A DNA stretch of 64,000 bases, taken from positions 1 to 64,000 of the forward strand of contig JAOAGQ010000058.1 in NCBI GenBank assembly GCA_026415675.1. The letters run 5' to 3'. A model generated the notes under the pieces. It had not been told where the DNA came from and ran no database searches. It saw only the letters and a program-made list of their open reading frames with translations. Positions within the stretch are counted from its first letter, which is position 1. Each line of letters begins with the position of its first letter. The stretch is from Syntrophorhabdaceae bacterium. Its GTDB lineage: Bacteria; Desulfobacterota; Syntrophorhabdia; Syntrophorhabdales; Syntrophorhabdaceae. Positions 15,652 to 25,041 of the stretch are shown piece by piece. The position numbers and the translations under genes were made by a program.

Positions 15652-16632
15652 ATGAAGAGGATTATAAAACGTATAACCATCGTCGGTTTTCTATTTCTGG
15701 TTAGCGTATCTCTCTATCCCTTTCCTGTTGAAGGTGCATCAGAACTCATCCCCCTTTACACCCCTCCTGTTGGTGGCACTGCCTATACCCTCGGCACAGG
15801 TATAGTAAGTGTAACAAATAAATACATAACCGATGCAAAACTCGTCCATGAAGCCACAAGCGGAACCCTCGATATGGTGAAAAGGATGATGCAGAGGGAT
15901 GGGGCAAACAAACCTGCCTTTGCCATATTCGGTTCCCCCGATGCGTGGCGGGCTTATAAGGGTCAGGATGAATATAGCAAAAAACCGTTTACAAACCTAA
16001 GGGCCATAGTATTCGTAAATGCATCAGATCAGTACCTTGTGGTGCCTGCCAACTCACCTATTAAAACATACGGGGATGTTAAGGGAAAAAGGATAGGTAT
16101 AGGGGGCCCAGGGAGTACCGTTGCAAACAGTGCCTTTACATTTCTGAAATACCACGGTGTTGATAAGAATGATTTTAAACCGTACTACTATAACTACAGG
16201 GAGACCGCGGAAGGTATACAGAATGGGAGCCTTGACGGTGGTTTCATAGGAGGGGGGTATCCAATAGCCATATATACTGAACTTACCCTTCAACACAACG
16301 TCCGCATAGTGCCTGTTGATGAAAAGGTGATCAAAAAGGTGATAGAGGAGCATCCTTACTATTACAGGGGTGTTGTTAAGGCAAAATCTTACAAAGGCCT
16401 CGAGAGCGACACCACGATATACGGTTTCACCACCGTCCTCTGGACCCTGGCCAATGTGAGTAACGACTTTATTTACAGGGTATTGAAAAACCTCTTCGAC
16501 CATAAAGAAGAGTATTACGCCATACACAAATCTGCCAGGGACATGACAAAAGAGGATGCAGCGAAAGGTGTTCCTCTTCCGTTTCACCCCGGGGCAGAGA
16601 GATACCTGAAGGAGATAGGTGCCATAAAATAA
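15652..16632 (+). CDS. TAXI-family TRAP solute-binding protein
   Basis: Periplasmic receptor of the TAXI branch of TRAP transporters, 326 residues. It has a signal peptide (MKRIIKRI, hydrophobic core, likely cleavage at VEGAS). The mature N-terminus has the family signature GGTAYTLGTGIVSVTNKY and, in the middle, the VKGKRIGIGGPGSTVAN segment. GGGGAGGT-type site (GGGGAGG) precedes the ATG. It is followed seven bases later by the fused permease. TAXI systems import organic acids such as glutamate or oxoacids; the ligand here cannot be read. Confidence 0.92.
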   Translation: MKRIIKRITIVGFLFLVSVSLYPFPVEGASELIPLYTPPVGGTAYTLGTGIVSVTNKYITDAKLVHEATSGTLDMVKRMMQRDGANKPAFAIFGSPDAWRAYKGQDEYSKKPFTNLRAIVFVNASDQYLVVPANSPIKTYGDVKGKRIGIGGPGSTVANSAFTFLKYHGVDKNDFKPYYYNYRETAEGIQNGSLDGGFIGGGYPIAIYTELTLQHNVRIVPVDEKVIKKVIEEHPYYYRGVVKAKSYKGLESDTTIYGFTTVLWTLANVSNDFIYRVLKNLFDHKEEYYAIHKSARDMTKEDAAKGVPLPFHPGAERYLKEIGAIK

Positions 16633-16639
16633 ATCTAAA

Positions 16640-18574
16640 ATGACCGAAACAAAACCCTCTGCCCCTTTTAAACCTAAAAAATTTCCGGGTTTTAGAAGGT
16701 TACTGATATCCGTCATCGCCGTCTCAATGGCTCTGTTCCATCTATATACCGCCGGGGGCAGAATGCTTCCCGGGGTTCAACAGAGGACGGTACATCTCTC
16801 TTTTGTGCTTGCCCTGGTATACCTTATCTATCCCTTAAAAACAAAATCCGATGAATCAAAGGAAGATAAGGTTTCCGATGAAGAAAGACCCTTTTCTATA
16901 GTAGACGGTATATTTCTCATCCTCTCTTTTTCGATAGGTCTTTATGTCTTTTTAGAGTATGAGGCGTTGAGTTTTCGCATGGGGGAACCGAATATCCCCG
17001 ACAACATCTGTGGTACCGTTGCCATACTTTTGATACTTGAGGCTACAAGGCGGGTCCTCGGCTGGTCCGTTGTTATAATATGCGGGGTATGTTTTTTATA
17101 CCTCATATTCGGTACACATCTCCCCCTTTCCTTCTCCCATACCGGTTTTTCTTTAGAGCAGATAGTAAATTTTATTTCTTTCAGTACAGACGGTGTGTTG
17201 GGTCCTGCCCTTGCCGTATCCTCAACGGTGATTGCCGTTTTTATCATTTTTGGGGCGTTTTTACAGGTCTCAGGGGCAGGGCAGATGTTTATCGATATAG
17301 GGATGTCCCTCTTTGGAAAGTTCAGGGGTGGTCCTGCCAAAGCAAGCGTCCTCGCCGATACCCTCTTCGGTATGATTACAGGGAGTCAGGTGGCCAATGT
17401 GGCTGCCGTTGGGACGTTCACAATACCCCTTATGAAGAAGGTAGGGTATAAAGGAGAGATAGCGGCAGTGATTGAGGCTGTCGGTGCAACAGGGGCCATG
17501 ATCATGCCTCCGGTGATGGGGGCTGCGGCATTTATCATACCTGAAATCATAGGTGGTACCTATCTCGATGTCTGTAAGGCAGCGATCATCCCTGCTCTAC
17601 TCTGGTATGCCACCCTCTATATGATAGTCGAATTGCAGGCTGCGAAGATGGGTTTAAAAAAGATCCCAAAGGAAGAGTTGCCCCGGATAAGGGATGTCTT
17701 AAAAGATAAGGGCCATATGGTGTTGCCCATCGCCGTTCTTATATTTTCCCTCGTTTTTATGGGCGCGACCGCCTCAAGGGCAGCATTCTGGGGAACCCTC
17801 TTTTGTTTTTTGATAAGCCAGATAAAGGGTGATACGAGGATGGGTCTTAAAAAACTGTTGGCCGGCCTCGAGGCAGGGGCAAAGGGGACAGTCCTTGTAG
17901 CTATATGCTGCGCCTCGGCAGGAATAATCACCGGTACGGTGGGTATGGCTGCCCTCGGGGAACGCTTCTCCGATATCCTGATCACCATCGCAGGGGGAAA
18001 TCTCCTCTTCCTTCTTGTTCTAACCATGCTTGCTTCCCTCGTCCTGGGATTACCATTACCCCCTGTTACCTGCTATCTTATCTTGGCAGTACTCGCGGCC
18101 CCTGCAATGATAAAGGCAGGGGTACACCCTATGGCTGCCCATCTCTTCGTCTTTTTTTTCGGTACACTGGGTAACATTAGTCCTCCCGTTGCCCCCACAT
18201 CGTTTACCGCAGCCGGCATAGCAAAATCGGATCCGATCCGCACGACAAACCTTGCCTTTATCTATTCGTTGCCAGGGTGGCTTGTGCCCTTTCTCTTTGT
18301 TTACAGTCCTGAGGTGATACTGAAGGGTTCAACGGGGATGATAATCCTCAGGGTCTTTACCTCCTTTATTGCGATATGTACAATGGCAACGGCATTTCAG
18401 GGATATCTTTTGCATGCCCTTAGCTGGCCCATGAGGTTATCGATACTGGTTGCCGGCCTCATCCTCATATACCCCCACTGGATGACAGATGTCATAGGGT
18501 ACTCTTTTTTACTATTTTTATTATCCCTCCATGTGATTGCCCATAAAAAAACCTATATCGAGGTGAATCAATGA
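16640..18574 (+). CDS. fused TRAP permease (4TM/12TM) of the TAXI type
   Basis: Membrane component in which the DctQ-like four-helix part (residues about 15-165) is fused to the DctM-like part (about 180-640), the normal arrangement for TAXI transporters; 644 residues. Recognisable features are AFLQVSGAGQMFIDIGMSLF, the GSQVANVAAVGTFTIP and AVGATGAMIMPPVMGAAAF stretches and the LGLPLPPVTCYLILAVLAAPA region. Expected sodium-driven uptake. Its stop overlaps the next gene by four bases (ATGA). Confidence 0.94.
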   Translation: MTETKPSAPFKPKKFPGFRRLLISVIAVSMALFHLYTAGGRMLPGVQQRTVHLSFVLALVYLIYPLKTKSDESKEDKVSDEERPFSIVDGIFLILSFSIGLYVFLEYEALSFRMGEPNIPDNICGTVAILLILEATRRVLGWSVVIICGVCFLYLIFGTHLPLSFSHTGFSLEQIVNFISFSTDGVLGPALAVSSTVIAVFIIFGAFLQVSGAGQMFIDIGMSLFGKFRGGPAKASVLADTLFGMITGSQVANVAAVGTFTIPLMKKVGYKGEIAAVIEAVGATGAMIMPPVMGAAAFIIPEIIGGTYLDVCKAAIIPALLWYATLYMIVELQAAKMGLKKIPKEELPRIRDVLKDKGHMVLPIAVLIFSLVFMGATASRAAFWGTLFCFLISQIKGDTRMGLKKLLAGLEAGAKGTVLVAICCASAGIITGTVGMAALGERFSDILITIAGGNLLFLLVLTMLASLVLGLPLPPVTCYLILAVLAAPAMIKAGVHPMAAHLFVFFFGTLGNISPPVAPTSFTAAGIAKSDPIRTTNLAFIYSLPGWLVPFLFVYSPEVILKGSTGMIILRVFTSFIAICTMATAFQGYLLHALSWPMRLSILVAGLILIYPHWMTDVIGYSFLLFLLSLHVIAHKKTYIEVNQ

Positions 18575-19575
18575 AAGTTATAGACGTCCACAACCATCTA
18601 TACCCGGTAAAATGGCTTGATTTTTTAAAAGACAGGGAAGGTACTCTCAAGCTCATCAAAAAAGACAGAACAAACATGGCCTTCTACTACAGAGGGACGA
18701 GACTTGCGACCATTAATACGGCCGGTCATTTTGACCCCATCGAGAGGATAAAGGATATGGATGCATATGGAATCGATATACAGATTATGAGTCTCACCAC
18801 CCCGGGGGTTGAGCTTATATCCCCTTCAGAGGGTGTCTACTGGGCAAAAGAGATAAACGACTACTTTGCCTTACTTTGCGAAACATACAAGGGGCGTCTT
18901 TTTTTCAACGCCGTCATCCCCTGTAAGGACGTAAAGGAGACGGTTAAGGAGATGGAAAGGGCGAAGAAGGATCTATCTGCAAAGGGGATCACCATGTTTT
19001 CAAACATAGACGGTGAGCCCATATACTCAGAGGCATACCTTCCCATCTTTGAGGCGGCCGAAGGATACGACCTTCCCATATTCATCCACCCGGCACCCCC
19101 TGTCACAACGGAGGTGATGAGCCGCATGAGAATGCCCCTACCCCTTTTTGGGTTTATCATCGATACAACAATGGCCGTCACAGGTCTTATATTCAACGGG
19201 ATTACCGAGAGGTTTCCCGGTCTTAAGATAGTCCATGCCCATCTTGGAGGGGTCTTTCCTTATCTCGTCGGTAGGATAGATGACTGTTACAATACATATA
19301 AAGATGATTTTGGTTTTTCCCTAAAGGAAAAGCCCTCGGAATATTACAGAAGGAATGTCTATGACGATATAATCTCTTTCCATACCCCTGCCCTGAGGTG
19401 CGCCATTGAATTTATGGGGACCGATAGACTTATGGTAGGAACGGATTATGCCCATCCCATCGGTGGACCCGAGAGGGCTTTAAATTCGATAAAGTCATTA
19501 GGGTTAGACCCCGATGATATAGATAAGATCATGGGGGGAAATGCAGCTCGGCTCTATAATATACCCTTAGAATGA
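18571..19575 (+). CDS. amidohydrolase-family 2 (ACMSD-like) metal-dependent hydrolase or decarboxylase
   Basis: Cytoplasmic TIM-barrel metalloenzyme of the ACMSD/amidohydrolase_2 family, whose members decarboxylate or hydrate aromatic and related acids. The 334 residues show the metal ligands HNH (7 and 9), a histidine at 173 (FIHP), HAH (222 and 224) and the catalytic aspartate near 292 in GTDYAHP. The ATG overlaps the permease stop (ATGA), placing it in the same operon as the flavoprotein and importer. This supports an aromatic or unsaturated carboxylic acid as substrate, which is inference only. Confidence 0.88.
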   Translation: MKVIDVHNHLYPVKWLDFLKDREGTLKLIKKDRTNMAFYYRGTRLATINTAGHFDPIERIKDMDAYGIDIQIMSLTTPGVELISPSEGVYWAKEINDYFALLCETYKGRLFFNAVIPCKDVKETVKEMERAKKDLSAKGITMFSNIDGEPIYSEAYLPIFEAAEGYDLPIFIHPAPPVTTEVMSRMRMPLPLFGFIIDTTMAVTGLIFNGITERFPGLKIVHAHLGGVFPYLVGRIDDCYNTYKDDFGFSLKEKPSEYYRRNVYDDIISFHTPALRCAIEFMGTDRLMVGTDYAHPIGGPERALNSIKSLGLDPDDIDKIMGGNAARLYNIPLE

Positions 19576-19604
19576 TTTCATTGACCTTATGAACTATAAA
19601 CCGT

Positions 19605-19633
19605 TTGACTTTTTCCGATAATACTGCTATATA
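19605..19633 (+). promoter_or_regulatory. candidate tRNA promoter
   Basis: TTGACT (19605-19610), a 17-base spacer and TATATA (19628-19633) place a start within a few bases of the mature tRNA 5' end at 19644. Confidence 0.45.
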
Positions 19634-19643
19634 AAACAAAAGT

Positions 19644-19719
19644 GGGGCTGTAGCTCAGATGGGAGAGTACTTGACTGGCAGTCAAGGGGTCGAGGGTTCA
19701 ATCCCCTTCAGCTCCACCA
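19644..19719 (+). tRNA. tRNA-Ala(GGC)
   Basis: A 76-base cloverleaf with encoded CCA. The acceptor stem is GGGGCTG paired with CAGCTCC, the D arm contains TAGCTCAGATGGGAGAG, the anticodon stem CTTGA/TCAAG encloses the loop CTGGCAG with anticodon GGC, and the T arm carries GGTTCAATCC. It closely matches bacterial tRNA-Ala(GGC). Confidence 0.97.
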
Positions 19720-19890
19720 TTTGAATAAAGATAGACAAATTTTAAACATCTTAAAAAATCCCTTTATTTTAGTTTATCCCATCATAATAGCGTTCATCTA
19801 TGGCCATACGTTATGCCTGTCTCCTTACAAAAGCCCTGTTTTTAAATTTAAGATGGGATATGTGCTTGAGAGGGTTGACTTTTTGAGGGC

Positions 19891-20190
19891 ATGGAAGTAA
19901 TATTAGATTCAGTGGTCGAGGAAATAGTAAAAAAATATGGTTTTATTATCTTCATTGCAGGGCTTGTCTTGTCTATCATCTTTGCCGAGGGCGGGCTTGC
20001 AGGTTATATAAAAACAAAGCTCGATACGAGAAGGGTGCTTGTCGAGAACATAGATTTAGAGAAGAAAAACGGGCTCTTGAAAGGAGAGCTTGAAAGGATA
20101 GAGAAGGACGATAGATATCTCGAAGAACTCGTCAGGTCAAAATACGGGTTCTTGAGAGAGGGAGAAAAACTATACAGGGTAGAAAAATGA
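19891..20190 (+). CDS. ftsB: FtsB/DivIC-family septum-formation protein
   Basis: A 99-residue bitopic membrane protein with one N-terminal helix (about residues 16-36), a coiled coil (about 45-75) and the family C-terminal signature RSKYGFLREGEKLYRV. FtsB-type proteins link division proteins FtsL and FtsQ at the septum. In many relatives it sits downstream of eno, which is absent here; instead a tRNA precedes it. Its stop overlaps the following radical SAM gene by four bases. Confidence 0.82.
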   Translation: MEVILDSVVEEIVKKYGFIIFIAGLVLSIIFAEGGLAGYIKTKLDTRRVLVENIDLEKKNGLLKGELERIEKDDRYLEELVRSKYGFLREGEKLYRVEK

Positions 20191-21062
20191 AGTACGAAGG
20201 TGCCATTTACAGACCTCCCAGTGAGGCCGATAGTTTGATATTGCAGGTGACCGTAGGCTGTTCCCACAATAAATGTACATTCTGCGGTTCCTTCAAGGAT
20301 AAAAAATTCAGGGTAAAAACGTATGAAGAGGTCAAAGAGGATATAGAAGAGGCAAAGAGGTATGCCCGTTTTATAAAAAAGGTCTTTATTGCCGACGGAG
20401 ACGCCCTTGTGATACCCCAGAGAATGTTGATACCTATTTTAGAATTAATAAAGGATGCCTTTCCCAGGCTTGAGAGGATTGGTATATACGGAAATACAAA
20501 ATCCATATTGAAAAAGTCTGTGGAAGATCTGAAAAGATTGAAGGAGCTGGGTCTCGGGATCGTCTACCTCGGTGTTGAATCGGGAGACCAGGTTACTCTC
20601 GACAGGGTATGCAAGGGGACAACCCTCGATAAGACCGAGGAGGCGGCAAGGAGGATCAAAGAGGCAGGCATCGTCCTCTCTGTCACCGTGCTTCTCGGCT
20701 TAGGAGGGGTAGAGAGGAGTAAAATCCATGCGGAAGAGACAGGCAAGTTTCTAAGTAGAATAGACCCTGAATATACAGGGGCCTTGAGTGTAATCATAGT
20801 TCCAGGCACACCCCTTGCGGAGGAGGTGAGAAAGGGTACATTCAAGGTGCCCGACCCATATCAACTCCTCGAAGAGCTTGCCATCATGATAGAAAATATA
20901 GACGCAACCCATATGTTCTTCGCATCGAATCATGCATCGAATTATCTCCCTGTAAAGGCATGGCTCCCTGAAGAGAAGGAGAAGATTTTAGCTGCCATTC
21001 ATCATGTACTAAACCAGAGGGATCCTTCCATGCTCAGGCCGGAGTTCATGAGGGCCCTGTAA
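20187..21062 (+). CDS. radical SAM protein with CX4CX2C cluster motif
   Basis: A 291-residue radical SAM enzyme. The cluster cysteines are C25, C30 and C33 in GCSHNKCTFCG, a CX4CX2C spacing known from an uncharacterised Elp3/MiaB-fold subgroup rather than the classical CX3CX2C. Downstream are VYLGVESGDQVTLDRVCKG-type SAM-barrel strands and a VTVLLGLGG segment. The reaction is unknown. ATGA overlap with the FtsB-like gene and direct abutment with the thioesterase gene suggest cotranscription. Confidence 0.85.
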   Translation: MKYEGAIYRPPSEADSLILQVTVGCSHNKCTFCGSFKDKKFRVKTYEEVKEDIEEAKRYARFIKKVFIADGDALVIPQRMLIPILELIKDAFPRLERIGIYGNTKSILKKSVEDLKRLKELGLGIVYLGVESGDQVTLDRVCKGTTLDKTEEAARRIKEAGIVLSVTVLLGLGGVERSKIHAEETGKFLSRIDPEYTGALSVIIVPGTPLAEEVRKGTFKVPDPYQLLEELAIMIENIDATHMFFASNHASNYLPVKAWLPEEKEKILAAIHHVLNQRDPSMLRPEFMRAL

Positions 21063-21488
21063 ATGGAAGGTAAGAAAATAGGGTCAAACAATAATTTCGT
21101 AGATGTACCCATCAGGGTGAGGTATGCGGACACGGACAGGATGGGGATTGTCTATTACGGAACATACCCTATCTATTTTGAGGTGGGAAGAAGCGAATAT
21201 ATGAGGAACAAGGGGTTCACATACAGGGAGTTCGAAGAGATGGGGTATAACCTCGTTGTCGTTGAACTGAGCATTAGGTATCATAACTCAGCCCTGTACG
21301 ACGACCTCCTCATGGTAAGGACATCGATAACAGATCTAAAATCAAGGGGTCTCACCTTCAATTACAGGATATTCAGGGATGAAACATTGATCGTAGAGGG
21401 TAAGACAAAGCATATCTGTGTCAACAGAGATAAAAAACCATCTCTGATTCCATCCGGTCTTCTCCAAGTATTGGTGAATGGAGAATAA
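21063..21488 (+). CDS. YbgC/FadM-like acyl-CoA thioesterase
   Basis: Hot-dog-fold thioesterase of 141 residues. The motif VRYADTDRMGIVYYGTY near residues 18-34 carries the family's catalytic aspartate, followed by FEVGRSEYMR. Proteins of this type hydrolyse short- to medium-chain or aromatic acyl-CoAs; YbgC associates with envelope phospholipid metabolism. It begins immediately after the radical SAM stop and overlaps the next gene by 11 bases. The exact substrate is not readable. Confidence 0.88.
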   Translation: MEGKKIGSNNNFVDVPIRVRYADTDRMGIVYYGTYPIYFEVGRSEYMRNKGFTYREFEEMGYNLVVVELSIRYHNSALYDDLLMVRTSITDLKSRGLTFNYRIFRDETLIVEGKTKHICVNRDKKPSLIPSGLLQVLVNGE

Positions 21489-22530
21489 AAAAAATATCCT
21501 TATAGTGAGGCTTAGTTCCTTAGGGGATGTTCTGATGAGCATCCCTGCCGTCTATTCTATAAAAGAGAGGGACAAAAAGACAGATATCACATGGCTCGTT
21601 GAGGGAACGGTCAGCCGGTTCCTTAGATATCAACCTTTTGTCGATAGCGTGATAGAGTTTCCGAGAAGACAGATAGTAAAAGGATTCAAAGAGAACCCCG
21701 TAGAGGGCCTAAAGGGTCTGATCCAGTTTATAAGGAGACTGAGAGAGACCGAATACGATATCATTACCGATTTTCATGGTATCATTAAGAGCGCTCTCCT
21801 TTCAAGATCTGCCAGGGGAAAAAGGAGGATAGGTTTCGGGGCACCCTACGCAAAAGAGATGAGCCATTTATTCTATGGAGAGGTTATAGAGGGGAACGAG
21901 AGGAGGATACATAAGGTCGAGAGAAATATGCTCATAGCACGATATTTAGGGGTTTCAGGGGATGCGCCCATCCCTCCCCTTTTAGCACCCCCTGAGGCAC
22001 AAACCTATATAGAATCTTTTCTTGAGAGAGAGGGGATCCCCTCCCCTTTTGTTGCGATAAACCCTTTTTCGAGCAGGGGGAATGAATATAAAAGATGGGA
22101 TATAGAGAATTATGGTAAGCTGATAAAGGTGCTCTCCGATAAACTCGGGTTATGCTCCCTAATTTTATGGGGACCGGGGGAAGAAGAAGAGGCCCTTTAC
22201 CTGAAAGAGATTTCAGGGGAGAAGGCCTATCTCTCATGCCCCACGGATATACCCCAGCTCTTTGCCCTATTAAAGAAGAGCAAGATGTATATCGGAGGGG
22301 ATACGGGTGTTATGCACCTCGCTGCTTTTGCCGGTGTACCTGTGTTAGCCCTCTTTGGACCTACGGATGTGGTGGTCAATGCCCCCTATACTCCCCATAG
22401 CATCATTATAAGAAGGGACTTGAGATGTAGTCCTTGCAAAAATAGGGGGTGCAATGATAGAAAGTGTATGGAAGGGATAACGGTGGAAGAGGTATTTAAG
22501 GCCGTTTTAGAAATGGGGCAATATCTATAA
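21478..22530 (+). CDS. waaC: ADP-heptose:LPS heptosyltransferase, WaaC-like (GT9)
   Basis: Glycosyltransferase family 9 enzyme that adds heptose to the LPS inner core at the cytoplasmic face. The 350 residues start with NILIVRLSSLGDVLMSIPA, typical of the GT9 N-domain, and contain the YIGGDTGVMHLAAFAGVPVLALFGPT nucleotide-sugar region, part of which is near residues 270-290, and a Cys-rich tail (CSPCKNRGC). The N-terminal TWLVEG and VDSVIEFPRRQ resemble heptosyltransferase I more than II. The neighbours include WaaF and both heptose-activating enzymes. Confidence 0.85.
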   Translation: MENKKNILIVRLSSLGDVLMSIPAVYSIKERDKKTDITWLVEGTVSRFLRYQPFVDSVIEFPRRQIVKGFKENPVEGLKGLIQFIRRLRETEYDIITDFHGIIKSALLSRSARGKRRIGFGAPYAKEMSHLFYGEVIEGNERRIHKVERNMLIARYLGVSGDAPIPPLLAPPEAQTYIESFLEREGIPSPFVAINPFSSRGNEYKRWDIENYGKLIKVLSDKLGLCSLILWGPGEEEEALYLKEISGEKAYLSCPTDIPQLFALLKKSKMYIGGDTGVMHLAAFAGVPVLALFGPTDVVVNAPYTPHSIIIRRDLRCSPCKNRGCNDRKCMEGITVEEVFKAVLEMGQYL

Positions 22531-22582
22531 AGATGGGTTGCTGAGAAAAAGATAAGACCCTTTTTAAAAAGGAAAGGCAGAT

Positions 22583-24085
22583 ATGAGAGTACTTTTTATC
22601 TATCCTAACATTAACGCCCAGATAGGCTTCAATTATGGTGTTTCATACATATCGGGGCTTCTTAAGTCAAAAAACATAGAAACGTACCTTTTGAACATAA
22701 ATGAAAAGCTCGACTATCCCCTGGACCTCGAAAGGATAAAAAGGGATGTTGAGACCATAAGACCTGACGTCATAGGATTTTCCGTCCTCACCAACCAGTA
22801 TAAATATGCCCTTCAGATCGCAAGGGATATAAAAAGGTACTGGGATGTCCCTGTAGTCTTCGGAGGGATCCACCCCACCATGGACCCATTTGGGGTCATG
22901 GAGGAAGATGTGGTAGATCTCCTCTGTATGGGGGAAGGAGAGGAGGCGTTTTTTGAGTACTTACAGAAGGGTAACCCAAAGGGTGTTATGAATATGGTTT
23001 ATAGAGATGAAGGGAGGGTAATCTTTGAGCCTTTGAGGCCATTTACGGATCTCAATAGCCTTCCCTTCAAGGATTATGATATCTTTGACTTCCAGCAGAT
23101 GATAGACAGAAAGGATGGCTGGGTTGGCCTTATGGCATCGAGGGGCTGTCCCTTTAGGTGCACATACTGCCTCAACCACAAGATTATAAAACTATACAGA
23201 GAAAACGGCCATCTCCCGAAGACCTACTTAAGAAGGCATACCGTAGACGAGATGATTGGGGAGATAGAGTATATCCTTTCGCGGTATAACAGGGTCAAGA
23301 TGTTTATCTTCGACGACGATGTATTTACCTTTGATAAAGAGTGGCTTAGAGACTTTTCAGAGAAATATAGGAGGATCACAAAGATAGGGTTTGTCTGCAA
23401 TGCCCATGCGCGGATCTTCGACGAGGATACGGCGAGATACCTGAAGGAGGCAGGGTGCAGGATAGTGAAATTTGGTCTTGAAAGCGGAAGTGACAGGATA
23501 AGAAGGAACGTTTTGAATAGATATATGACAAACAGGGACATAGAGAAGTCCTTTGAGATCGCCCACAAATATGGGTTACATACATCGGCATTTGTGATGG
23601 TAGGCCTCCCCCAAGAGAAGATAGAGGATATGGTTGCGACCGTTGAACTCCTCGCGAGGATAAAACCTGGCAGGGTGAGATGGTCCCTGTTTTTTCCTTT
23701 TATAGGGACTAAGGCCTACGATATAGCGAAAGAGGCTGGCCAGATAGACTTTAAAAAGATGGGCCTTCTCGACAATTTTACCGATGAAACGTGTATGGTT
23801 CTGGGGGATGGGGAAGACCTGTATGTGGACAAATTAAAGACCCTTTTCTGCCTTTTTCTAAACGGTTTTGCCGACATGGACCAGAAGGGGAGATATTTAA
23901 GACTTGTAAGAGAAGTGGAGTCTCTCTCGAAGGAGGAATGGGAGGGAAGGAAAGAGGAGATAAAAAATCTCGTAGAGAGGCTTGATGGAGAGATGGAAGG
24001 GGAAGGGAGATGTTACTACACGGTAAAATACAATCCTTTCATGGGGGTAAAAAGTGACTGGAAAGACGATCATATATCTGCCTAA
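22583..24085 (+). CDS. B12-binding-domain radical SAM protein
   Basis: A 500-residue cobalamin-dependent radical SAM enzyme. The N-terminal 130 residues form a B12-binding-like fold (FIYPNINAQIGFNYGVSYISG, then VIGFSVLTNQY and VPVVFGGIHPT). The cluster motif CPFRCTYC (CX3CX2C) lies near residue 190, followed by the SAM barrel (VKFGLESGSDRIR) and an unusual C-terminal helical part. Such proteins methylate unactivated carbons or rearrange skeletons in cofactors, lipids and glycans. Its location between two heptosyltransferase genes hints at a modification of LPS or a related glycolipid. The last 32 bases overlap waaF. Confidence 0.87.
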   Translation: MRVLFIYPNINAQIGFNYGVSYISGLLKSKNIETYLLNINEKLDYPLDLERIKRDVETIRPDVIGFSVLTNQYKYALQIARDIKRYWDVPVVFGGIHPTMDPFGVMEEDVVDLLCMGEGEEAFFEYLQKGNPKGVMNMVYRDEGRVIFEPLRPFTDLNSLPFKDYDIFDFQQMIDRKDGWVGLMASRGCPFRCTYCLNHKIIKLYRENGHLPKTYLRRHTVDEMIGEIEYILSRYNRVKMFIFDDDVFTFDKEWLRDFSEKYRRITKIGFVCNAHARIFDEDTARYLKEAGCRIVKFGLESGSDRIRRNVLNRYMTNRDIEKSFEIAHKYGLHTSAFVMVGLPQEKIEDMVATVELLARIKPGRVRWSLFFPFIGTKAYDIAKEAGQIDFKKMGLLDNFTDETCMVLGDGEDLYVDKLKTLFCLFLNGFADMDQKGRYLRLVREVESLSKEEWEGRKEEIKNLVERLDGEMEGEGRCYYTVKYNPFMGVKSDWKDDHISA

Positions 24086-25040
24086 TTGGATAGGCGATAT
24101 GGTTATGGCAATCCCTTTTTTAAAGTCTATCAGGGCATCCCTAAATGATGAGCTGTGGGCCCTCGGATGGGAAAAGGCGATTCACCTCTATAATAACCTC
24201 GGTCTATTCGACAGGTTCATTCCCCTTAAGAAAAATGGTTTGATAAATTTTTTCGATATGGTCTCAGAATTGAAAAGGCACCGATTCAAAAGAGGTGTTG
24301 CCCTGCCCCACTCCTTCCGTTCTGCCCTTACCCTCTATCTCGCAGGCATAGAAGAGAGGATAGGTTACAGTAGAAATAAAAGGGGATTGATTCTAACCCA
24401 CAGGGTTCCAGAGGTGAAGGGGATCGAATCTATGGTCGAGCACTATCTAAAAATCATAGACCTTATAGGGGGGTCGAGGATGGATAAAACCCCTGTCATG
24501 GCCACCTCTCCTGATGAGGAAGAGAGATTCTACAAAACTTTCAACGATATACATGAACCATACGGTATCTTTATAGTAGGTGCCCGTTACGGCCCTTCAA
24601 AATGCTGGCCCCAGGAACACTTTGCCCGACTTGCTGACATGATCGTAGAAATTTATGGTATAAAGATATACCTACTTCCCGGAAGGGAGGAGATGGCCCT
24701 TGCCGAAGGGGTCTTAAATAAGGTTTCGAGAAAGGATGCGGTTTTAATCAAAGAAATGGGGATCAGGGATATGAAGGTATGCCTTTCTAAGGCATCCTTT
24801 GTTGTGAGTAACGACACAGGGCCAAGACATATCTCCGCCGCCCTCTCCGTTCCGACTATAGTGCTTATGGGGCCTATGGATGAGAGGTATACGGATTATA
24901 AGAACGGGTATACATTTAAAATAGGAAGAGACCTTATGTGCAGGCCCTGCAATAAAAAGGTATGCGACAGAAACATGGAGTGCCTCTACAGCATTACCCC
25001 TGAAGAGGTCTTGCAAACCATAAAGCAGGTGAAGAGATAA
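24054..25040 (+). CDS. waaF: ADP-heptose:LPS heptosyltransferase II
   Basis: GT9 enzyme of 328 residues. Hallmarks of WaaF are the start TIIYLPNWIGDMVMAIPFL, the RYGPSKCWPQEHFA region and SNDTGPRHISAALSVPTIVLMGP. The tail has the usual cysteines (CRPCNKKVCDRNMEC). It starts with GTG at 24054, inside the preceding radical SAM gene by 32 bases, and is followed one base later by rfaE1, so the heptose genes are translationally linked. Confidence 0.92.
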   Translation: MTGKTIIYLPNWIGDMVMAIPFLKSIRASLNDELWALGWEKAIHLYNNLGLFDRFIPLKKNGLINFFDMVSELKRHRFKRGVALPHSFRSALTLYLAGIEERIGYSRNKRGLILTHRVPEVKGIESMVEHYLKIIDLIGGSRMDKTPVMATSPDEEERFYKTFNDIHEPYGIFIVGARYGPSKCWPQEHFARLADMIVEIYGIKIYLLPGREEMALAEGVLNKVSRKDAVLIKEMGIRDMKVCLSKASFVVSNDTGPRHISAALSVPTIVLMGPMDERYTDYKNGYTFKIGRDLMCRPCNKKVCDRNMECLYSITPEEVLQTIKQVKR

Positions 25041-25041
25041 G

